Assembly (NCBI GenBank): GCA_964482395.1
Contig: CAYZXK010000192.1
Coordinates: 1-41,231, forward strand
Length of the DNA: 41,231 nucleotides
Origin: CAYZXK01 sp964482395
GTDB taxonomy: Bacteria > Planctomycetota > Phycisphaerae > UBA1845 > Fen-1342
Direction: 5' to 3'
Below, one piece after another: positions 8,510 to 16,543 of the stretch (its first letter is position 1; the number at the start of each line of letters is the position of its first letter). The notes below the pieces were generated by a model. It saw only the letters and a list, made by a program, of their open reading frames with translations, did not search any database and was not told the DNA's origin. Made by a program: the position numbers and the translations under genes.

Positions 8510-9416
8510 TCAAGGCGGGTCGCAGTTCTTGTCCGGCGGAGTGTAGTAGATCGGCTTGGTCTGACCGGGCCGCCTCACCCACTCGGGGTTGATGGCCGCC
8601 CAGCCCACGCCGCACCAGCCGCGCATGTCCATGAATTTGTATTCGGCGTGCCCGTCCAGGAACCCGACGCAGAACCGGCAGAATTTTCCGTGGTTACCGA
8701 TCTGGGGCATCGGACCGCTGGTGCTGCCGCCCAGGGCCCAGTCCAGCGAGTCCTCCAGGTACATTACGTAGCTGCCGGCGTGTTTATTCATCACGTCCCG
8801 GATCAGCCGCTGGCCTATTTCCTGCCAGTCGCCCGGCGCCTCCCAGGGAGTGTTATCACCGTAGTACAGGACGTCGAAGAAAGCATGCAAATTGTAGTGG
8901 TAGCTAGTGCCGACATCATCGTAGCAGGAGATGCTCTGGGCCGCGTCCGCCGGCGCCCCCGGTCCAGAACAGCCGCTGATGCGAAGACTTGTCCGAGTTG
9001 CACTGCAAAATCGGGATTTCGGTGCGCTTGGTGATGGTGTTCCCTTCCGTCAGGTCGGGTTCCACCTTGCCGCCCATCAGGTACTCATTCAGCGGGCGGC
9101 GGTCCACCGTGTAGAAAAACAGCCCGCCGTCCTCGGTCCGCCAGTATTCGCTGTTGGTCTTGCCGCCGTAGGACCAGGAGCACGGTCCGGTGTTGGGCCT
9201 GCGATCCCAAAACGGAAAGTTGTCGTCGTAGTCCAAAAGGTACTTGACCGTCGAATTCATGATCTGCCGGAAGTTGGATAGGCACTTGGCGACCTTGGCC
9301 TGCTCGCGGGCATCCCGCAGGGAAGGCAGCAGGATCGAAATCAGCAAGGCGATGATCGCCACGACTACCAGAAGTTCAATCAGCGTGAAGGCTTTACGCG
9401 AAAGGTTGCGACTCAT
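8510..9416 (-). pseudogene. Prepilin-type N-terminal cleavage/methylation protein, frameshifted
   Basis: Type II secretion pseudopilin-like exported protein of the kind abundant in planctomycetes. ATG at 9416 has AGGAG about nine bases upstream. The N-terminus reads MSRNLSRKAFTLIELLVVVA, with the prepilin peptidase site (basic leader, then FTLIE) and a hydrophobic helix. Translation stays in frame to FWTGGAGGRG and then stops after EHLLLR near 8916. The next frame continues the same protein: AQSISCYDDVGTSYHYNLHA and so on to VGFLDGHAEYKF and CDPP at 8510. The switch needs one base skipped in a GC-rich tract at about 8938-8955. Either the gene is recently broken, or there is an assembly error, or frameshifting occurs. 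Intact length would be about 300 residues, normal for these proteins. Confidence 0.8.
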
Positions 9417-9658
9417 TTTCGACCGCTCCTGCACTCGGCGACCAGCCGTGGGCGGCTTGCACAGCTTGTCGCAAGCCCTTGCCCTGCTGGCACCTGTCAT
9501 TATTAATGTCCGTGAAAAATGGCTTTCGGGCCAGGTTTATCAGGTCAACGCTGGCTTGGCGCACGCACCCTGAGCTTAACCGGCCGTCCCACGGCTCCCC
9601 CAGATCCGGCTGATGCCGTCCCTGCCAGTTAAGCTCTTTGTCTGCCGATACTTACAAA

Positions 9659-9732
9659 TGCCTCGGCTAGGGCTCGAACCTAGGACCCGCTGGTTAAGAG
9701 CCAGCTGCTCTACCAAGCTGAGCTACCGAGGC
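9659..9732 (-). tRNA. tRNA-Lys (anticodon CTT)
   Basis: A complete cloverleaf is readable on the minus strand: acceptor arm GCCTCGG/CCGAGGC, D stem GCTC/GAGC, anticodon stem GCTGG/CCAGC with loop CTCTTAA giving anticodon CTT, T stem CTAGG/CCTAG with loop TTCGAGC, and discriminator A. Length is 74 bases. It reads AAG lysine codons. The CCA end is not encoded. Confidence 0.95.
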
Positions 9733-9740
9733 GCTTCTCG

Positions 9741-9756
9741 GGCCGGTTGACCGGCC
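9741..9756. other. Palindrome in the leader of tRNA-Lys
   Basis: GGCCGGT-TG-ACCGGCC is a near-perfect palindrome lying between the predicted tRNA promoter and the 5' end of the tRNA, eight bases before the mature end. In the precursor it could fold into a 7-bp hairpin. A role in 5' processing or in regulator binding is only a guess. Confidence 0.4.
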
Positions 9757-9764
9757 AAGCAAAC

Positions 9765-9792
9765 ATGATAGCGTGCCGGGTTGGCGGTTCAA
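9765..9792 (-). promoter_or_regulatory. Predicted promoter of tRNA-Lys
   Basis: On the minus strand, TTGAAC (9792-9787) and TATCAT (9770-9765) are separated by 16 bases and lie 33 bases upstream of the mature tRNA end. They match the sigma-70 consensus at four and five of six positions. Confidence 0.5.
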
Positions 9793-9849
9793 GCGCGCAA
9801 CCGCCCCGTGCTGACCCCCAGGCAAATGCCAGGAGCCGGTGGAGACCGC

Positions 9850-10635
9850 ATGGCTCAGGTCCGGGTGTTGATTCTTCGAGCCGCGGGCACCAACTGTGAC
9901 CTGGAAACCCAGCATGCCTGGCAGCTAGCTGGGGCCGACCCGATGCGGGTCCACGTCCGACGGCTCATCGAGCAACCCCGGCTCCTCCACGACTTCCAGG
10001 TGCTGACCATCCCGGGCGGATTCAGTTATGGGGACGATATCGCGGCCGGCCGCATCCTGGCCGCTCAAGTTCGCCGACATCTCCTGCAAGATATCTGGCG
10101 GTTCATAGATCAGGACAAGCTGATTCTGGGAATCTGCAATGGTTTCCAGGTTCTGGTGCAGGCGGGGCTGCTGCCGTTTCGTCGGCCGGACGGCAGATCC
10201 AAAGTTTGTGCCATCGCCGGCAATGATCCCCCCGGGTTCCAGGACCGTTGGGTCCATTTGCAAGCGGCGGGCGGGCGGTGCGTCTTTCTGGAGCCCGGGC
10301 GCCGGTACGAGTTGCCGATCGCCCACAGTGAGGGCCGCGTGTTATTCAAGGACGATTCATCGTTTCAGGCGGTGGTGGGGGCCGGCCAGAACGCATTGTT
10401 GTATGTCGGCCCACAGTCCGGCCAGGTCAGTCCGCGGAATCTGCCGCACAATCCCAACGGCAGTCAGGGCGACATTGCCGGCCTGTGCGATGAAACCGGC
10501 CGGGTCTTGGGCTTGATGCCCCACCCCGAGCGGTTTGTGACCTGGATGCAGCATCCCTGCTGGCCCTATTTGCCCACCGGGGGCGAGGGCGATGGGCTGG
10601 GGATTTTTCGCTGCGCCGTAAGATACTTTGAGTGA
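9850..10635 (+). CDS. purQ: Phosphoribosylformylglycinamidine synthase, glutaminase subunit PurQ
   Basis: PurQ releases ammonia from glutamine for the PurL/PurS complex in step four of purine synthesis (FGAR to FGAM). It is a class I glutamine amidotransferase: the N-terminus VLILRAAGTNCDLET and PGGFSYGDDIAAGRILA are typical, the nucleophile is C96 in LGICNGFQVLVQAGLLP, and the catalytic His/Glu are in LMPHPERF near residue 235. ATG at 9850 has GGAG eight bases upstream; the 261-residue protein is slightly longer than the short PurQ of Bacillus. purL and purS are not in the window, so the gene stands alone between the oppositely oriented tRNA and a TPR gene. The stop is five bases from the convergent neighbour's stop. 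Confidence 0.94.
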   Translation: MAQVRVLILRAAGTNCDLETQHAWQLAGADPMRVHVRRLIEQPRLLHDFQVLTIPGGFSYGDDIAAGRILAAQVRRHLLQDIWRFIDQDKLILGICNGFQVLVQAGLLPFRRPDGRSKVCAIAGNDPPGFQDRWVHLQAAGGRCVFLEPGRRYELPIAHSEGRVLFKDDSSFQAVVGAGQNALLYVGPQSGQVSPRNLPHNPNGSQGDIAGLCDETGRVLGLMPHPERFVTWMQHPCWPYLPTGGEGDGLGIFRCAVRYFE

Positions 10636-10640
10636 AAGGC

Positions 10641-11600
10641 TTACCGTTCTCTGCTCGAGCTGTTTACTGCGGCTGGTTTGGTGAGGTCCAGATAAGCGTG
10701 GATCAGACGATCCCGGGGTGATCCCTGGGCGGCCCGCTTGAAGGCCGCGTAAGCTTGGTCGATCCGCCCACGCTGGAACTCCATGAATCCCAGCAGCAGG
10801 TACTCGTCGGCGGAGGCGGCCGGTTTCTCGCTCAGCCGCCGGGCCAAGCCGTCCACTTGGTCGGCAAAATCCTTTTCTTGCGGATAAAACTCTTCCAGTC
10901 CCAACTGGAGGGGTATCAGTTTGGGCTGGAGTTGCAGCGCCCGGCGTAAGGCCTTGGCCGCGTCCTCATCATGTCCCAGGGCCATGCGGGCCTGGGCGAG
11001 GTGAATCCGGCAAGCCGGGTCGGCATTGTTCAGCTCACCAGCCAGCGTCAGAGCCAGGACCGCTCGACGATACTCACCGGCCCGCAGGGCCGCCCGACCG
11101 GTCTCCAATGCTTCGGCGTGCTGACCCAGCAAGCGGGTTTTTCGGCGTTGCATCTCCCGCTCGTTGCGACGGTCCCAATACTCTTCGCGCAGTTGATCGC
11201 GCTGGGCGCGCCGCAGCTCACGCCAATTGCGGGCCGCCGACGGATTGTTCAGATCAACCTCATATACGTGGTAATGCAGGGCGGGGCACAAAGGGTTGGG
11301 TTGAGACTCCATCAGCAGCCGGTAGTCAGAACCCGGGTCGAGGCGCAGCGGCCGGCTGCGCCTGCTGACGCTGGCGTCCGGGTTGACCGACAAATCCACG
11401 ATCTCGCCCGGGCGGGCCACCTGATCGCGGGAATCCGAGAGACAGGCCGGCGGATCCCAGACCGGCACGATCACCACCGCCCGGCGTCCGCCTTGGGCCG
11501 CGGGGACGCCGTCGCCCGGCTGCTGCCCCCAAGCTGCCGCGAAACCTGTTGCCACCCAACTCATTGCGGTGAGCGCGACCGCACGTACCATGGCTGGCAT
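10641..11600 (-). CDS. Exported TPR-repeat protein of unknown function
   Basis: A 319-residue protein with a signal peptide (about residues 1-26, hydrophobic core VALTAMSWVATGFAAA, likely cleavage after AAAWG or AWGQ). After a Pro-rich stretch there is a middle region rich in Arg and Glu (QLREEYWDRRNEREMQRRK) and then TPR-like helix pairs, for example ETGRAALRAGEYRRAVLALT, ARMALGHDEDAAKALRRALQ and LGFMEFQRGRIDQAYAAFKR. TPRs mediate protein contacts; no enzymatic motif is visible. ATG at 11600 is chosen because GGAGG lies eight bases upstream; ATG at 11591 lacks one. Its predicted promoter is just upstream. Function not recognised. Confidence 0.82.
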   Translation of the reverse strand: MPAMVRAVALTAMSWVATGFAAAWGQQPGDGVPAAQGGRRAVVIVPVWDPPACLSDSRDQVARPGEIVDLSVNPDASVSRRSRPLRLDPGSDYRLLMESQPNPLCPALHYHVYEVDLNNPSAARNWRELRRAQRDQLREEYWDRRNEREMQRRKTRLLGQHAEALETGRAALRAGEYRRAVLALTLAGELNNADPACRIHLAQARMALGHDEDAAKALRRALQLQPKLIPLQLGLEEFYPQEKDFADQVDGLARRLSEKPAASADEYLLLGFMEFQRGRIDQAYAAFKRAAQGSPRDRLIHAYLDLTKPAAVNSSSRER

Positions 11601-11638
11601 CGCCGTTCCCTCCGCGATTCGGGAAACTCACCGTCGGT

Positions 11639-11647
11639 AGTATACCA
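11639..11647 (-). promoter_or_regulatory. Extended -10 promoter of the exported TPR gene
   Basis: Minus-strand TGGTATACT has the TGn extension and five of six bases of TATAAT. It lies about 38 bases before the ATG at 11600. No good -35 box is visible at the usual spacing. Confidence 0.45.
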
Positions 11648-11735
11648 CGTGGCAAGTACGAGGGTTTGTCCCCCCGGGCGATGCCGACCTGGAACAGCGC
11701 GAGCCCGCGCGGATCTACGCCAGGGTGCCGCAAGG

Positions 11736-11768
11736 CAGAACCCGGCGCCGCCCGCACGCCGGGTTCTG
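11736..11768. terminator. Strong stem-loop between dockerin protein and TPR gene
   Basis: CAGAACCCGGCG and CGCCGGGTTCTG form a perfect 12-bp stem around a 9-base loop, 31 bases beyond the stop codon of the dockerin protein. No T-run follows on either strand. It probably stabilises or ends the dockerin mRNA. Confidence 0.5.
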
Positions 11769-11798
11769 GTCGGTACCGCTTTCAGACCGGTGGCCGCA

Positions 11799-14339
11799 TC
11801 AGCCGCCGGTCAGCAGCCGCACGAATGGGTTGATGTCCGCGAACCCGAATGAGCCATCCTCATTAACATCACCGTTCATGAGATCGCAGTTGGGGTACGA
11901 GGCTTGGTATGCGAGCGGATTGGTGATGGCCATTACGAACGCGTTGATGTCGGCAAAGCCCACCTTGCCGTCGCAGTTCATGTCCCCGATCGGGAACGGC
12001 AGGAACTGTCGGGTCATGAGGCGATAGGACCCATAGGGTGGCTCAAGCCAGCGCGACTCGTACAGCAACAGGTGACGGCGGCGCGGGCCGTGGCAGGCTA
12101 CCGGATTGCGGCCCAAGTGGCCGGGCTCAAAGCAGTCCACTGGCGGCGGGCCGGACGCGCCCGGCACCAAGGTCGCTACGCACAACCGACTGGGCCAACC
12201 CTGGAACGAAACCGCGTGTGCCGTTCCGTCCCACGAAACGTCCGGCTTCCACTCCGCCAGGTCGGGATCGGCGGCAATCGGGAACGGGCTGCTGGCCAGG
12301 CCGTCCGGGTTGAGCCAGACGCCGTAGATGTCCGGGGCGGCCCCTTCCGGCGTTCGCTGGTAGGCCACCAGGTAGCTGGTGCCGTTCCACGAGATTCGCG
12401 GGGAATACTCCATTGCCTCCTCGGCCGCGATCTCGAAGCCATCGGGGTCAAGCACCACCCCGTCGGTGGTGACCCGGGCCGCGTAGATATCGGACTGGGC
12501 GTATTGGAGAGGGATCGTTCGGCGCTCATCTTCCCAGACCACCATGAAGGCGGTGCCGTCGAACGCCGGTCGCGGCTGGCTCTGAATCCGTTCTTGCTGG
12601 CAGATCGGGAAGGGCCCAGTGATCAGCCCAGTGTCGGCGTGGTAGATCAGCCCCCAGACGTCGTCGCCCACACCATAGATCGGTTGCTGGTAAACCACCA
12701 GGAACAGGGTCCCGCCGTCCCAGGCGATCGCCGGTCGCTCCTGGTCATCCGGACCGGTGTACAAGGGCATCCCGCCCGGCCCGGGATATACGATGCCTCC
12801 GAAGTCAACCCAGGCGGCATAGAAGTCACTGCCGCTGGCGTCATAGTTGCGTTCGTCCTGCCATACCACGAACCAGCCCGCCGGGGTCGAGGCAATCTCG
12901 GGAAAGCGTTCCCAGGTCGGCAAGCCGGACAGGACGATGGCGGTCGTATCAATGGAGACCCCGTTCCGATCCACCCGGGCGCATACCGCGTCGGCTTCCG
13001 GGTTGTTCTCCGTCCAGGCCACCAAGTATTGGTTCCCGTCGAAGGCCGCGGCGGGCCACTGCCGGTGCTCGGCGGCCCAACTCACGCGGAAGCCGCCGGG
13101 ATCGTGAACCAGTCCCTCGGCCGTGATCCGGGCCGCGAAAACATCTCGCTCGCTCTGGCGGGTGTCGTCCCAGGCACACAAGTAGCTGGTCCCGTTGGAG
13201 TACAGCGCTGGTAGCTGCTCGTCGCCGGCGTGGGCTGAGATCGGGAAGACGGTCACCAGTCCGCCGGGATTGAGCAGCGCTCCCATCACGTCCGGCGAAT
13301 CGTGGTCGTCTCGAAGCTGGTATGCGATCAAGCAGGAGCCGCCCGCGCATGCCACCGCCGGGTACAACTCGCGGGTTTCGCTGGCGACGACCGGAAAGCC
13401 ATCGGGCTCGAGGACCAGCCCCAACGGCGTAACGTGGGCCGCGTAAATGTCGGCCTGGCCGCTTCTTTGATCATGCCAGGCCACCAAAAAGTTGGCGCCG
13501 TCCCAGGTCACCGCCGGGTGATCCTGCAAGCCGCCCGCCTGGCAAATTGGGAATTCGACCGGGCTGCCCACACCGGCCGGATCGTAAAGCGCCCCGTAGA
13601 TGTCGGTCCCCCACCTTCCGCTGGACCACACAATGAGGTAGTGGGACCCGTTCCAGGCCAAAGCGACATTCATCTGGTTGTCTGGAGCTTGGCAAACGGG
13701 GAAGCCGTTCGGATCAAGCACCGTTCCGTCGGGTGCCACGCGAGCCGCGTAGATGTCTAGGTCGTCGCCATTACGCGAGTCCTGCCAGACGGCCAGGAAG
13801 TTGGTTCCGTCCCACCCAACGGCGGCGTCAGTGGAAGCGCCGCTGTGGTTGCAAAGCGGAACCCCATCCGGCCACAGCGACTGGCCATTGGCGGTCACCA
13901 GCGTCATGTACAAATCCTCTTCGTTCCACCCCGCGCTGAGGTCCGTCCAGACCACAAGATAGTGCGTCCCGTTCCAGGCCACCGCAGGACTGTCCTGGAG
14001 GGAGTAGCTGTAGTTGATCGGAAGTCCACTGGGGTCGAGAACCTGGCCGTCGGCGGTCACGCGCCCGGCGAAGATGTCGGTGGCCCAGGCCACCGCATGC
14101 ATGCCAAATGACGCGTCCCGACCGTCTGTCCACACCACAAAATACTGCTGCGGCCCCCAGACCAAAGCCAGGTCGCACTGGATGCCGGCCGCCGGACCAA
14201 TGGCGTAGTCCGGGGCCACTTGCCGCTCGGGCACGATGAAGTGCCCGCCGGCGGTCGCTGACAGGCCGGCCATGGCCAGCATTGAACCTGCTGCAAGTTT
14301 GAGCCAGGCGGTCCCTGCGATGTGAAGGCTGCTTCTCAT
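11799..14339 (-). CDS. Large secreted repeat protein with C-terminal dockerin type I domain
   Basis: An 846-residue exported protein. A signal peptide (hydrophobic segment LAAGSMLAMAGLSATAGG) is followed by roughly a dozen divergent repeats of about 60 residues, each with an 'AWNGTHYLVVWTD' type strand, then 'DIYAARVT', then 'VLDPDGFPI'. The pattern suggests a beta-propeller or beta-solenoid. The last 62 residues are a dockerin-like pair of calcium loops: GDMNCDGKVGFADINAFV and GDVNEDGSFGFADINPFV. No catalytic motif is visible. In planctomycetes such dockerin ends are common on secreted proteins without any cellulosome; here they may serve as a surface-sorting or binding module. ATG at 14339 has a perfect AGGAGG eight bases upstream. 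Confidence 0.88.
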   Translation of the reverse strand: MRSSLHIAGTAWLKLAAGSMLAMAGLSATAGGHFIVPERQVAPDYAIGPAAGIQCDLALVWGPQQYFVVWTDGRDASFGMHAVAWATDIFAGRVTADGQVLDPSGLPINYSYSLQDSPAVAWNGTHYLVVWTDLSAGWNEEDLYMTLVTANGQSLWPDGVPLCNHSGASTDAAVGWDGTNFLAVWQDSRNGDDLDIYAARVAPDGTVLDPNGFPVCQAPDNQMNVALAWNGSHYLIVWSSGRWGTDIYGALYDPAGVGSPVEFPICQAGGLQDHPAVTWDGANFLVAWHDQRSGQADIYAAHVTPLGLVLEPDGFPVVASETRELYPAVACAGGSCLIAYQLRDDHDSPDVMGALLNPGGLVTVFPISAHAGDEQLPALYSNGTSYLCAWDDTRQSERDVFAARITAEGLVHDPGGFRVSWAAEHRQWPAAAFDGNQYLVAWTENNPEADAVCARVDRNGVSIDTTAIVLSGLPTWERFPEIASTPAGWFVVWQDERNYDASGSDFYAAWVDFGGIVYPGPGGMPLYTGPDDQERPAIAWDGGTLFLVVYQQPIYGVGDDVWGLIYHADTGLITGPFPICQQERIQSQPRPAFDGTAFMVVWEDERRTIPLQYAQSDIYAARVTTDGVVLDPDGFEIAAEEAMEYSPRISWNGTSYLVAYQRTPEGAAPDIYGVWLNPDGLASSPFPIAADPDLAEWKPDVSWDGTAHAVSFQGWPSRLCVATLVPGASGPPPVDCFEPGHLGRNPVACHGPRRRHLLLYESRWLEPPYGSYRLMTRQFLPFPIGDMNCDGKVGFADINAFVMAITNPLAYQASYPNCDLMNGDVNEDGSFGFADINPFVRLLTGG

Positions 14340-14539
14340 GGTAGTGCCTCCTATGACATGCTCACGGACGATGTACGTGAAGTCGTGACCTGCGTTCGGT
14401 CGCGGTTCCAGGCGGCTAATAAGTGCCGTCTAGCTGCTTCGATCAAATATAGGCGTGGGCGCCCGGTTTTTTGACACGCGGTCGTTGTCGGGGGAGGCGG
14501 CCGGGCTCAGGCTGATGGTGGGAAGGACCGCAAACCAGT

Positions 14540-14568
14540 CTGACCGGCCCGATAACCTCCGCTATACT
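14540..14568 (+). promoter_or_regulatory. Promoter of rarA, probably giving a leaderless mRNA
   Basis: CTGACC (14540-14545), a 17-base spacer and TATACT (14563-14568). The -10 box ends eight bases before the GTG start of rarA, so transcription would begin at or within a base or two of the start codon. Confidence 0.5.
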
Positions 14569-14576
14569 CTGGTGAC

Positions 14577-15941
14577 GTGGACCTGTTCGCGGAGCAACAT
14601 GAGGGTGCGTTACGCCGGGTGCAGCCGCTGGCGCTGCGGATGCGACCCCGCACCCTCGACGAGTTCGTGGGGCAGGAGCACTTCGCCGGACCCGGCAAGT
14701 TGTTGAGGCGACTCCTGGAGGCCGACCGACTGACCAGTGCGATACTCTACGGACCACCGGGAACGGGAAAGACCACGCTGGCGCGGCTGATCGCGGGCTA
14801 CACCAAGGCGGGTTTTGTGACGCTGCACGCGGCCGAAGCGGGGGTGAAGGATGTCCGGGCGGTGATCGAAACGGCTCACGACCGGTTAATTCGCCAGGGG
14901 CAGCGGACCGTGCTGTTCCTGGACGAGATTCACCGGTTCAACCGGGCTCAGCAGGATGTCTTGCTGAAAGACGTTGAGGAGGGCGTGTTGATTCTGGTGG
15001 GAGCGACGACCGAAAACCCCTTCTTCTCCATAAACAGCCCGCTGATATCCCGCAGCCACATTTTCGAGTTTCATCCGCTCACGCCGGAGCAGATCGAAAG
15101 CCTGCTCCGTCGGGCACTGGCCGACGCGGAGCGTGGGCTGGGCCAGACCGGGGCGACCTGTGACCCGGAAGCTTTGCGTTTCATCGCTGAGCGGGCCGAG
15201 GGCGATGCTCGCAAGGCATTATCGGCACTGGAGGTGGCGGTTTTATCGCAACAGAAGGCAGGCAGCGGCCCGGGAGGCTCACCCGGAGCGGCGCCACCCC
15301 ATATCGACTTGGCGGTCGCCGCCGAGTCCATGCAATGCAAGACCATCGCCTACGATGCCGGCGACACACATTACGATGTGGCCTCGGCTTTCATCAAAAG
15401 CATGCGCGGCAGCGACCCGGATGCGGCTCTCTACTGGCTGGCCCGGATGCTGGAAGGCGGCGAAGACCCGCGTTTCATCGCCCGTCGCATCGCGATCTGC
15501 GCCTCCGAAGACGTGGGCAACGCGGACCCGCAGGCGGCAATTCTGGCGGCGGCGGCGGTGCAGATCACCACCGCGGTCGGACTGCCGGAATGCCAGTTCG
15601 CGTTGGCCCAGGCGGCGGTCTACGTGGCTTGCGCCCCAAAGTCCAATGCGGTAACCCAGGCCATCGCCGCGGCGCGGAAGGACGTCCGGGACGGGGTGAT
15701 CCTGCCGGTCCCGCCGCATCTGCGGGACGCGAGCTACCCGGGAGCCGCCCGACTGGGGCGGGGCGAGGGCTATCTATACCCGCACGACTACCCCGACGGT
15801 TATGTCCCCCAGGACTACCTTGGAGCCGCTAGAACCTATTACAATCCCACCCAACGCGGGCAGGAGCGCCGCATGGCGCAGGCCCTGTCCCGTTGGCGTG
15901 CGGTCCGCCGGACAGGCCCGGCTGACGAGCAGAAGAGCTAG
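14577..15941 (+). CDS. rarA: Replication-associated recombination protein A (RarA/MgsA AAA+ ATPase)
   Basis: A clamp-loader-like AAA+ ATPase that acts at stalled replication forks and gaps. The 454-residue protein has the family N-terminus MDLFAEQ, PLALRMRPRTLDEFVGQEHF, Walker A GPPGTGKT at 59-66, Walker B LFLDEIHRFN at 113-122, sensor 1 VGATTENPFFSIN, and the C-terminal tetramerisation region with KSMRGSDPDAALYWLARML and GEGYLYPHDYPDGYVPQDYL. GTG at 14577 begins exactly at the conserved N-terminus; there is no ribosome binding site and the promoter lies immediately before it. It heads a run of four co-directional genes; the next starts three bases after its stop. Confidence 0.95.
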   Translation: MDLFAEQHEGALRRVQPLALRMRPRTLDEFVGQEHFAGPGKLLRRLLEADRLTSAILYGPPGTGKTTLARLIAGYTKAGFVTLHAAEAGVKDVRAVIETAHDRLIRQGQRTVLFLDEIHRFNRAQQDVLLKDVEEGVLILVGATTENPFFSINSPLISRSHIFEFHPLTPEQIESLLRRALADAERGLGQTGATCDPEALRFIAERAEGDARKALSALEVAVLSQQKAGSGPGGSPGAAPPHIDLAVAAESMQCKTIAYDAGDTHYDVASAFIKSMRGSDPDAALYWLARMLEGGEDPRFIARRIAICASEDVGNADPQAAILAAAAVQITTAVGLPECQFALAQAAVYVACAPKSNAVTQAIAAARKDVRDGVILPVPPHLRDASYPGAARLGRGEGYLYPHDYPDGYVPQDYLGAARTYYNPTQRGQERRMAQALSRWRAVRRTGPADEQKS

Positions 15942-15943
15942 CT

Positions 15944-16513
15944 GTGCCCAAGAAGGCCCTACGCCAGGAGCTGCGGCAACGGATGGGCGCGATCCCGCCC
16001 GAGGAATTGCAGCGCCGCAGTGCCGCGGCCTGCCGACTGCTGTGCCAGCAGGAGGAGTATCAACGGGCCAGTGTGCTCATGCTCTTCCTTTCCACCGCGC
16101 ACGAGGTCGACACCCAACCACTGGCTCTCCAGGCCTGGGCGGACGCCAAAACCGTCCTGGCCCCCCGGGTGGCCTGGGACCAACGTCGAATGCTGCCGGT
16201 GGAGATCCATTCCCTGGTCAGCGGGGTGGAGGAAGGTTACATGGGGATCCGCGAGCCGGTCGAGGGCGTCCCGGTGCCGATCGGCGATATCGACTTGGTG
16301 ATCGTTCCCGGCCTGGGCTTCGATGAACAGGGCAACCGTCTGGGCCGCGGGCGCGGGTTCTACGACCGGTTCCTGTCGCATCCGGACTTCCGGGGCATAG
16401 CTTGCGCCCTGGCTCTGGAGGACCAGGTGGTGCCCTCGATACCGGTCGGGCCGTCGGACGTGGCGGTTGACATGCTGGTGACCGACGTGAAGGTCCGGCG
16501 GTTCACCCACTGA
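15944..16513 (+). CDS. 5-formyltetrahydrofolate cyclo-ligase
   Basis: Converts 5-formyl-THF to 5,10-methenyl-THF with ATP, returning a folate storage form to one-carbon metabolism. The protein of 189 residues is normal length. The N-terminal KKALRQELRQRM is the basic ATP-binding region; the diagnostic C-terminal part reads VPGLGFDEQGNRLGRGRGFYDRF (key residues GRGFYDRF near 135). GTG at 15944 starts two bases after the rarA stop, implying translational coupling; no separate ribosome binding site is clear. Also known as Fau, YgfA or MTHFS. Confidence 0.92.
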   Translation: MPKKALRQELRQRMGAIPPEELQRRSAAACRLLCQQEEYQRASVLMLFLSTAHEVDTQPLALQAWADAKTVLAPRVAWDQRRMLPVEIHSLVSGVEEGYMGIREPVEGVPVPIGDIDLVIVPGLGFDEQGNRLGRGRGFYDRFLSHPDFRGIACALALEDQVVPSIPVGPSDVAVDMLVTDVKVRRFTH

Positions 16514-16543
16514 GCCGACCGCCAAGCCAGGAGGGCTGGAAAA

